Shown piece by piece: positions 50,340 to 56,933 of a stretch of 64,000 nt of DNA. The notes below the pieces were generated by a model. It searched no databases and had not been told where the DNA came from. It was given only the letters and a program-made list of their open reading frames with translations. Source of the DNA: UBA10348 sp002469915 (GTDB lineage: Bacteria; Bacteroidota; Rhodothermia; Rhodothermales; UBA10348); the NCBI GenBank assembly GCA_029249345.1, contig JAQWHM010000001.1, positions 186,001 to 250,000 of the forward strand, in the 5' to 3' direction. A program made the translations under genes and the position numbers. How positions within the stretch are numbered: the first letter of the stretch is position 1; every line of letters begins with the position of its first letter.

Positions 50340-50364
50340 GGGGTTCCGAGTTAGTGCGAACCCC
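50340..50364. promoter_or_regulatory. Inverted repeat between the divergent lipoprotein and ABC ATPase genes
   Basis: GGGGTTC (50340-50346) and GAACCCC (50358-50364) are exact reverse complements with an 11-base spacer, 38 bp before the ABC ATPase start. It may be an operator or a leader hairpin; the region is too short for a cobalamin riboswitch. Confidence 0.35.
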
Positions 50365-50402
50365 TCCTTTCCGTTCTCGTTCCCGCTATTTACACCGCCC
50401 AG

Positions 50403-51197
50403 ATGTCCTTACTTAGCGCTTCCAGATTGCAAGTGACCCTCTCCGGTACACCCATACTGAAAGACCTAGGCTTCACCATCGAGCCTGGATCTTGGACAGG
50501 TATACTCGGACCAAACGGCAGCGGAAAAACAACCTTATTGAAGACAGTGGCAGGACTCATTGACTTCGAAGGCGACCTTACACTAGAAGATTCTTCTATT
50601 TCCTCTTGGGCGCCGCGCTCACTCGCGCGGCGCATCGCTTTTGTGCGTCAATCACATAGCCTTCCTTTCGACTTCAAGGTCCAAGAATTAGTGCTTTTGG
50701 GACGCTCTCCGCACAAAAGCCCTCTCTCGACCTACGGACGTAGAGACTTGGATTTGGCGAAAGACGCTTTAGATCAGGTTGACCTAACAGGGCTCTCTAG
50801 CCGGACTTTTTCTTCCCTCTCGGGTGGTGAACAACAGCGGGTATTTCTAGCACAGGCATTGGTTCAGGAAGCCGATATGTTTCTGCTCGATGAACCAACT
50901 ACCTACCTAGATGTGCATCATCAATTCGAGTTTCTGCAATACGTCCGCTCGATGGTAAGTCATGGTAGATCGGTCTTGGCTGCATTTCATGACCTCGAGC
51001 TGGCAGCCCGATTTTCAGATCATCTCATCATTCTCGATAAAGGGCGTATTGCTGCAACCGGTTCGCCACAGGAAGTGCTTACCGAATCTCTATTGGCTGA
51101 CGTTTTCAGAATGAAGGCGCATGTCTACTATGAGAATGATGGATCCTTACGCATTCAATACGATGCGCCTATTCACAGACGATCCACAGAATCCTGA
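50403..51197 (+). CDS. ABC transporter ATP-binding protein, FecE/BtuD type
   Basis: The 264-residue ATPase has Walker A in GPNGSGKTT, the Q-loop in FVRQSHSLPF, signature LSGGEQQRVFLAQAL, Walker B in FLLDEPTTYLD, H-loop in AAFHDLELA, and GRSPHKSP, typical of importers for iron-siderophore, haem or vitamin B12. The neighbouring cobalamin adenosyltransferase (58 bp downstream) makes vitamin B12 the likeliest cargo. The matching permease and binding protein are not in the window. A perfect 9-bp inverted repeat is embedded at 50610-50633. Confidence 0.88.
   Translation: MSLLSASRLQVTLSGTPILKDLGFTIEPGSWTGILGPNGSGKTTLLKTVAGLIDFEGDLTLEDSSISSWAPRSLARRIAFVRQSHSLPFDFKVQELVLLGRSPHKSPLSTYGRRDLDLAKDALDQVDLTGLSSRTFSSLSGGEQQRVFLAQALVQEADMFLLDEPTTYLDVHHQFEFLQYVRSMVSHGRSVLAAFHDLELAARFSDHLIILDKGRIAATGSPQEVLTESLLADVFRMKAHVYYENDGSLRIQYDAPIHRRSTES
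50610..50633. repeat. Perfect 9-bp inverted repeat inside the ABC ATPase gene
   Basis: GCGCCGCGC (50610-50618) pairs exactly with GCGCGGCGC (50625-50633) around TCACTC. It encodes the residues APRSLARR. Confidence 0.8.
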
Positions 51198-51255
51198 GTC
51201 GCTGAAAGGCGTTCAGACTTTTTGTGTATCCATAGATCCCTAACACGGGCAACTC

Positions 51256-51876
51256 ATGAAAATTTATACTCGTACCGGCGATGACGGAACGACTGGTCTC
51301 TTCGGAGGCCCTCGCGTATCAAAAGATTCAATTCGAATTGAATCCTACGGTACCGTGGATGAACTGAATTCTATTCTTGGCTTGGTTAGAAGCGCGCTTC
51401 CCATTACCGATCCGTGGAGCAGTGCACAGATCACAGGCGAAGGAGCCCCTGTGGATTTTGACGGTGCCGCAGGCGACCGAATGAGCAGGTGGCTGGATCG
51501 AATTCAGACCGAACTATTTGAACTTGGAGCAGACCTTGCTACTCCACTGCACTCGAAGGTTACCATAAACAGAATCGCTTCTGTGGCCACTGTGAGGCTG
51601 GAAAACGATATTGATGTATTCGAGGAAGATCTGCCTCCCCTGAAAGCCTTCATTTTACCTTCCGGCCATGAAGCAGCCGCCCGACTCCATGTGGCACGAA
51701 CCGTTTGCCGGCGCGCAGAACGCAGAGTGATCTCACTTTCAGAGCAGGAAGAGATCAATGAAGTGTGTATCGTGTATCTCAATCGGTTATCCGATGCCCT
51801 CTTCACGGCAGCCCGCTGGGTAAATATGTCATACCGAACTCCGGAAGTGGAATGGAAGCCAGGTGAGCAGGAATAA
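51256..51876 (+). CDS. Cob(I)alamin adenosyltransferase, PduO type
   Basis: This enzyme transfers the adenosyl group of ATP to reduced cobalamin, giving coenzyme B12. The 206-residue protein has the ATP-binding N-terminal MKIYTRTGDDGTTGLFGG, SIRIESYGTVDELNS, the helical bundle segment QTELFELGADLATP and RLHVARTVCRRAERR plus NRLSDALFTAAR. A loop between the first two helices (about 57-80) is longer than usual, with Gly/Ala/Asp. The adjacent B12-type ABC ATPase suggests a salvage unit. The SGNH-TPR gene begins directly after its stop codon, with no gap. Confidence 0.94.
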   Translation: MKIYTRTGDDGTTGLFGGPRVSKDSIRIESYGTVDELNSILGLVRSALPITDPWSSAQITGEGAPVDFDGAAGDRMSRWLDRIQTELFELGADLATPLHSKVTINRIASVATVRLENDIDVFEEDLPPLKAFILPSGHEAAARLHVARTVCRRAERRVISLSEQEEINEVCIVYLNRLSDALFTAARWVNMSYRTPEVEWKPGEQE

Positions 51877-53829
51877 ATGTCCACGTCTGACATAAAAACA
51901 GAGCCAGACCCATCGAAACGGAATAGAGCGTTTACCCTTCTAGCTCTTTCCATCCCCTTTCTATTCTTCGCATTACTAGAAATAAGCCTGAGGCTTTCAG
52001 GATATGGAAACGTTGAACCGCTTTTCATACCGGTTGAAGCAACGAATGACTACCGCATCCAAAACCCAGAAGTAGCGCGTCGGTACTTCAAACAGCTCCA
52101 AGTCCTCCCTACCGGCCCCGGAGACGTTTTTTTGACTCAAAAGCCCGATGACGCGATTCGGATTTTTGTACAAGGGGGTTCCAGTGCTGCGGGGTATCCG
52201 TACTACTACGGTGGAAGCTTTTCCCGCATGCTCGAACAACGTCTCCAATTGACGTTTCCCGATCGTTCGGTAGAAGTGATTAATACGGCTATGGCAGCAG
52301 TGAACTCCTATACACTGTTAGATTTCGCAGACGAGATTATCGCCGAAAAGCCCGATGCTGTGCTGATCTATGCTGGACATAACGAATTTTATGGGGCCCT
52401 AGGCGTTGGGTCGGCAGAATCTTTCGGGGGCGGATTCATGGTCCGCAGTATGATGGCCCTTTCTGGCGTTCGAATCGTTCACATGCTAAGAAACCTTCTT
52501 TCTGGTATTGCTGGCATAGTCCTAACAGACGACGGATCAACCGGCAGCAATAGAACGCTTATGGAGCGGATGGCCAAGGACCAATCCATCGCTCTAGGAT
52601 CGAAAGCCTACGAGCAAGGACTCAGCCAATTCCGCACCAACCTAGGTGCTCTACTCCGAAAGTACCGATCGGCGTCCATTCCCGTATACGTTGGCACTCT
52701 GGCATCCAACGAACGGGACCAGTCTCCCTTTATTTCCGCAAACTCGGAGGATGCATCGTGGAATGCTGATTTTCAGTTGTTCAAGGATTCAATTGGTACG
52801 TTTTCCTCTGAAGAAGCCATGCTTAACGTATCAGACCTTATAAACCGGGAGGATGATTCGGCTGAAGCCTTCTATATCCGGGGTCGATTGCACGGACTGC
52901 TTGGCCAACATGAATTAGCCCGTTTGGATTTCGAAAAAGCGCGCGACCGAGACCTATTGCGCTTTCGTGCACCAACGGATTTCAATGAGATTATCCAATC
53001 TCAAGCGTCAGAAAACGGTGCCTTTTTCGTTCCTGTTTTACAAGATCTGAGACAGCGCTCGCCCGACGGGATCATCGGATCTGAGTTCATGCTGGAGCAC
53101 TTGCATCCAAACATTGAAGGCTATTATCAACTTCAAGAAAGCTTTTACAAGGCTTTGGTCGAGCGGCACTTCGCCCCAAACATAGCTTTTTCTCGCAAAG
53201 AGATTGCCGTTACCGAGGTAGATTCTGTTTTTGGCAGCTTGAGACTCATCCAGTTAATGGACAGTTGGCCATTCCGTACCGATGGAAAGCCACCTACGGC
53301 CATTCAACGCTATCGCCCAGAGACTTATGTAGATTCGCTCGCTTGGGCGGTTCATCAAGGAGAAAGGTCTTGGGCAGAAGCGCAATCCGCTCTTCGGCTC
53401 TACCATGAACGCGCTGGAAATCATGAAGGCGCTTTGAGAGCGGCTCGTACCCTTCAAATGCACCTACCCTATTTACCCGAAGCGAATGCCCGATTGGGCT
53501 TAGCCCTCTCCAGATCCGACCGTAAAGAAGAGGCCGTCCGCTTTTTCAAAGCGACCAATCGCATCGAAGAGACCACGGCCGTCTATTTATTATTGGGAAA
53601 CACCTATCTGGATCTCGGACAGAATTCCGAGGCCGAGGCGAGCTTTCGTAGGGCTTATGAATTGGATCCTGACCATGAAGACGCAGCGATCCGCCTAACT
53701 GCTATTCTTGCCGCTACGAGACAAGTTGAAGCAGCGATGCAAGTGCTCAAAGCCCACGTTGCAAAGCATCCAGAGCAGCGTCGCGCGGCATACGTGCTGC
53801 AACAAATGACTAGCATGAATGGTGGCTAG
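51877..53829 (+). CDS. Membrane-anchored SGNH-hydrolase-like domain with C-terminal TPRs
   Basis: The 650-residue protein has one N-terminal membrane segment (about residues 18-41, FTLLALSIPFLFFALLEISL). A large domain resembling SGNH/GDSL hydrolases follows: nucleophile candidates Ser102/Ser103 in FVQGGSSAAGYP, GHNEFYGALG in the position of the GxND block, and EHLHPNIEGY as the final His block. Then come tetratricopeptide repeats (about 500-650, EAVRFFKATNRIEETTAVYLLLGNTYLDLGQNSEAEASF). It resembles unnamed proteins I recall from Bacteroidota and Planctomycetes; the reaction is unknown, perhaps deacetylation or acyl transfer on a surface polymer. It abuts the cobalamin gene and overlaps the FG-GAP gene by 11 bp. 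Confidence 0.8.
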   Translation: MSTSDIKTEPDPSKRNRAFTLLALSIPFLFFALLEISLRLSGYGNVEPLFIPVEATNDYRIQNPEVARRYFKQLQVLPTGPGDVFLTQKPDDAIRIFVQGGSSAAGYPYYYGGSFSRMLEQRLQLTFPDRSVEVINTAMAAVNSYTLLDFADEIIAEKPDAVLIYAGHNEFYGALGVGSAESFGGGFMVRSMMALSGVRIVHMLRNLLSGIAGIVLTDDGSTGSNRTLMERMAKDQSIALGSKAYEQGLSQFRTNLGALLRKYRSASIPVYVGTLASNERDQSPFISANSEDASWNADFQLFKDSIGTFSSEEAMLNVSDLINREDDSAEAFYIRGRLHGLLGQHELARLDFEKARDRDLLRFRAPTDFNEIIQSQASENGAFFVPVLQDLRQRSPDGIIGSEFMLEHLHPNIEGYYQLQESFYKALVERHFAPNIAFSRKEIAVTEVDSVFGSLRLIQLMDSWPFRTDGKPPTAIQRYRPETYVDSLAWAVHQGERSWAEAQSALRLYHERAGNHEGALRAARTLQMHLPYLPEANARLGLALSRSDRKEEAVRFFKATNRIEETTAVYLLLGNTYLDLGQNSEAEASFRRAYELDPDHEDAAIRLTAILAATRQVEAAMQVLKAHVAKHPEQRRAAYVLQQMTSMNGG

Positions 53830-55531
53830 TCGACTACGATATTGGCTCCTTGCCGGCGCGTTATTTACGAACCCGTCATTTGCGCAGATTCAATTCGAAG
53901 ATGTGACCCATTCCGCCGGTATGTGGATTGCGGGCGCCGCAACAGGAGTAGCTTTCGTGGATGCAGATGGCGACGGATGGGAGGATATCACGCTCGCTTA
54001 TGCGAATGCTTCGACTTGGGTCTTTGCAAACAATGCTGATGGCACCTTTTCCCCCCGTGCCACGGTTCAAGCTGGTGGTCTGCAGGCAACGCCTTTGTGG
54101 GTCGATCTCGATAATGACGGAATTAGAGAGCTCATTGTGGGTGGTAAAATCACCGGTACAGATGGCCTTTTCAGATGGCATCAAGGTTTTTTAGAGGATC
54201 GTTCCTCTTTCTGGCACTTCCCGACCGATCTAGAAATCGCCTCGATGGCAGCAGCAGACTACGATGGAGATGGATTCACAGACCTATTCCTCGCCCTTCA
54301 TCATGCACCCGACCTTCTCTTGCGAAATAGTGGTGGAACTCATTTTGAAGACCGCACGGCCGAAGCCGGAATTGCGGATTCACCGGGCAGTACGGCCATG
54401 CAGAGCACCTGGATTGACGTTGATGGAGACGGAGACCAAGACCTCTTTTCAGTCTACGACGGACAAGAGCCCAATCGATTTTTTGTCAATCAAGGAGATG
54501 GTACGTTCCTCGAGCGGGCGGCCGTCCTCGGGCTAGACGGCATTCGTACAGGCAACGCAATGGGCATCGCTTGGGGAGACTTTTCCGAGGACGGCCGCCC
54601 GGATGCCTATGTCTCCCGAATGGATGAAGCCAGTCTATTTACCTCTTCCGAATCCGGCGTGTTTGCTGATGAGGCTGACGCCACTGGTCTTACATTCAAT
54701 GGAATGGCGTGGGGCACGCTCGTCTCAGATTTTGACAACGACCTCGACCTGGATATCGCGGTAGCCAACGTATATGGATTCAGCCAGACCCCCAACCTGT
54801 TATATGTGCAACAACGCCCAGGCATTTTTTCAGAGATAGGAGCTCTTTCTGGCTTTGGCACGCGCACCGCATCTATGGGGCTTGCGGCCGCTGACTTTGA
54901 TCACGATGGAAGAATGGACGTTATCGTTCCTGATCAAAACCGAGGCCCCGTTTTACTTCGAAATACGACGCTCAATTCAAATCAGTGGCTTCGTGTTCAA
55001 CTGACACGAACGGCTAATGAACAGTCCATTGTAGGATCGCGCGTAGCTGCTTATACCGATGGAAAAGCTCAGTTTCGATGGATTCAAGCAGGTGATAGTT
55101 TTGATTCGCAATCATCCATGGTGGCTCACTTTGGATTGGGCTCCAACTCCGCCGCCGATTCGCTCCTAATTCACTGGTCGGATGGAGGCCTTCAACACAT
55201 TGGACAGCAGCCATCCAATCGAACCTTGATCATCAATCGAAACGGTAGCATTTCCGTGGGAACGGATCTTCAAACTGCCATTGAAGACCCCCAGCCCTCA
55301 CCCTATCCCAATCCTTCCCATACTTTCGTGCGTCTTCAAACAGATCAAAGCATGGGACCAAAGGTCAGTGTTTATGTCATCGATATGCTCGGACGCATGA
55401 TAGAGCCACCGTATTCCGTCCGTAATCAAACGATACAGCTCGATGTGTCAGCGTTGAATTCAGGCACTTATTTCGCCCATATTCGGGGTTCTAGCGGGAA
55501 TTACAGCTATACCTTCACCGTCCTACACTAA
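53819..55531 (+). CDS. Secreted FG-GAP/ASPIC-UnbV repeat protein with a type IX sorting domain
   Basis: The 570-residue protein has a signal peptide (ending SFAQ), then a beta-propeller of FG-GAP/VCBS repeats with calcium-binding DxDxDG loops: DADGDGWED, DLDNDGIRE, DYDGDGFTD, DVDGDGDQD, DFDNDLDLD and DFDHDGRMD. An ASPIC/UnbV domain follows (about 380-470, NQWLRVQL...GSRVAAY...GLGSNSAADSLLIHWSDG). The last 80 residues begin PSPYPNPSHTFVRLQ and include SVYVIDMLGRMI and LNSGTYFAHI, the pattern of C-terminal sorting domains (TIGR04183-like). It should be exported by Sec and then attached to or released at the surface by the type IX system. It starts inside the end of the SGNH-TPR gene. Confidence 0.88.
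   Translation: MVASRLRYWLLAGALFTNPSFAQIQFEDVTHSAGMWIAGAATGVAFVDADGDGWEDITLAYANASTWVFANNADGTFSPRATVQAGGLQATPLWVDLDNDGIRELIVGGKITGTDGLFRWHQGFLEDRSSFWHFPTDLEIASMAAADYDGDGFTDLFLALHHAPDLLLRNSGGTHFEDRTAEAGIADSPGSTAMQSTWIDVDGDGDQDLFSVYDGQEPNRFFVNQGDGTFLERAAVLGLDGIRTGNAMGIAWGDFSEDGRPDAYVSRMDEASLFTSSESGVFADEADATGLTFNGMAWGTLVSDFDNDLDLDIAVANVYGFSQTPNLLYVQQRPGIFSEIGALSGFGTRTASMGLAAADFDHDGRMDVIVPDQNRGPVLLRNTTLNSNQWLRVQLTRTANEQSIVGSRVAAYTDGKAQFRWIQAGDSFDSQSSMVAHFGLGSNSAADSLLIHWSDGGLQHIGQQPSNRTLIINRNGSISVGTDLQTAIEDPQPSPYPNPSHTFVRLQTDQSMGPKVSVYVIDMLGRMIEPPYSVRNQTIQLDVSALNSGTYFAHIRGSSGNYSYTFTVLH
54515..54601. repeat. 17-bp perfect inverted repeat inside the FG-GAP gene
   Basis: Arm 54515-54531 (CGGGCGGCCGTCCTCGG) is the exact reverse complement of 54585-54601, with 53 bases between. 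Both arms are in coding sequence in different frames of repeat, so neither protein-level duplication nor a terminator explains it. Confidence 0.9.
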
Positions 55532-55645
55532 CTCGATGTATTCAAGACGGGCGACTTAATGGCCGATATTGTATCTTAGAGGTGCCCATCGTCACGCGAG
55601 TACTTTCCTGGTCGCTTACACCTGACCGCGTATCGATATCAACAC

Positions 55646-56932
55646 ATGCGAGATCGTTCCCTTTTAGCCGCCGCAATCATGATTGCGGTTGTCGCCTTCC
55701 TAATTGTGCGCGTAATGCGTGCACCTATCACGCACCCCGCGGGTGAGGGCGTCGTTCAGACTGCATCCTTGTCTTTGGACGAATTTGGACTAGATACTCA
55801 GGCACTGGAAATTCGAGATGAAATGGTATCTCGAAACCAGACCTTTTCAGATCTTCTGACGCCTCATAAAGTGGACTATCAGCGGATTGTCGAGCTGGCT
55901 TCGAGTGGCAAAGACGTGTTTGATGTGCGTCGTTTGAAAGCCCAGCGTCCATATCACGTGTACCTTGATTCTATGGGAGTAGCCAAATATATGGTCTACG
56001 AGCAGAATCGAACGAGTTATGTAGTCTTTGACTTAGGAGATAACCCGTCCATTCGACTTGAGGAACGGGAAGTCGCTAAAGTGGTGCGCTCCGTGAGTGG
56101 AATCATTTCTAGTTCGCTCTTCATGACGTTGGATGATCTAGGAGAACACCCAGCCCTCTCCATTAGCATGTCGGATGTTTTCGCTTGGCAAATTGACTTT
56201 TCCCGTCTCCAAAAGGGAGACTCGTTTCGCATCGTATTCGAGGAACACTACGTGGGCGACGAACGGGTTCAAGTTGGTGATATTTTGGCCGCTCGATTCA
56301 TCCATAGAGACGAAGACTATTTCGCGTTCAACTTCGTAGAAGGGGACGTAAATGAACATTACGATGAAGTAGGCAATAGTCTGCGTAAGGCGTTTTTGAT
56401 TGCTCCGGTCGAATACAAGCGAATCAGCTCAGGATTTTCGGGACGCCGCTTTCACCCAGTTCAAAAACGATACAAAGCACATCTGGGAACGGATTATGCG
56501 GCAGACAGAGGTACTCCCATTCAGGCAACCGGTGATGGCGTGGTCACTCACGCGACCTACGGCAAGTACAACGGTAACTACGTCAAGATCAAACATAACG
56601 GAACGTACACGACGCAATACCTCCACATGTCCAAGATCAAAACGGGTATCCGACCAGGGGTCCGAGTAAAGCAGGGACAAACCATTGGGTTTGTTGGCTC
56701 TACAGGACTTGCAACCGGTAACCACGTATGCTACAGATTCTGGAAAAATGGGCAGCAAGTAGATCACAGAAGAGAAAAAATTCCTTCTATTGGACCGGTA
56801 CCCACGCAGTTCAGAACGCAGTTCGAATTGCTCCGCGATTCGTATCTCGTAGAGTTATCTCTGCCCATTCAGAGCGAACCAACTCCGGCTTATCCCGTGC
56901 TCAAAGATCACGCCGCTATAGCTGCTCCCTAA
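55646..56932 (+). CDS. M23-family peptidoglycan endopeptidase (LytM domain)
   Basis: The 428-residue protein has an N-terminal membrane anchor (about residues 7-23), a central beta-rich region (about 90-250) and a LytM/M23 domain (about 255-380) that cuts peptide crosslinks in peptidoglycan. The zinc site reads His279-x3-Asp283 (KAHLGTDYA), His327 in QYLHMSK, and GNHVCYRFWKNG, where the usual H-x-H is His360-x-Cys362. That change, in a position that normally ligates zinc or acts next to it, may be a group trait rather than damage; I recall it from other Bacteroidota. It is alone, ending 2 bp from the converging BNR-repeat gene. Confidence 0.88.
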   Translation: MRDRSLLAAAIMIAVVAFLIVRVMRAPITHPAGEGVVQTASLSLDEFGLDTQALEIRDEMVSRNQTFSDLLTPHKVDYQRIVELASSGKDVFDVRRLKAQRPYHVYLDSMGVAKYMVYEQNRTSYVVFDLGDNPSIRLEEREVAKVVRSVSGIISSSLFMTLDDLGEHPALSISMSDVFAWQIDFSRLQKGDSFRIVFEEHYVGDERVQVGDILAARFIHRDEDYFAFNFVEGDVNEHYDEVGNSLRKAFLIAPVEYKRISSGFSGRRFHPVQKRYKAHLGTDYAADRGTPIQATGDGVVTHATYGKYNGNYVKIKHNGTYTTQYLHMSKIKTGIRPGVRVKQGQTIGFVGSTGLATGNHVCYRFWKNGQQVDHRREKIPSIGPVPTQFRTQFELLRDSYLVELSLPIQSEPTPAYPVLKDHAAIAAP

Positions 56933-56933
56933 C

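Noticed and set aside
50319..50402. Cobalamin riboswitch before the B12-type ATPase
   Set aside because: Only 84 bp are available and no B12-box-like sequence is seen; a riboswitch of this class needs about 200 bases.
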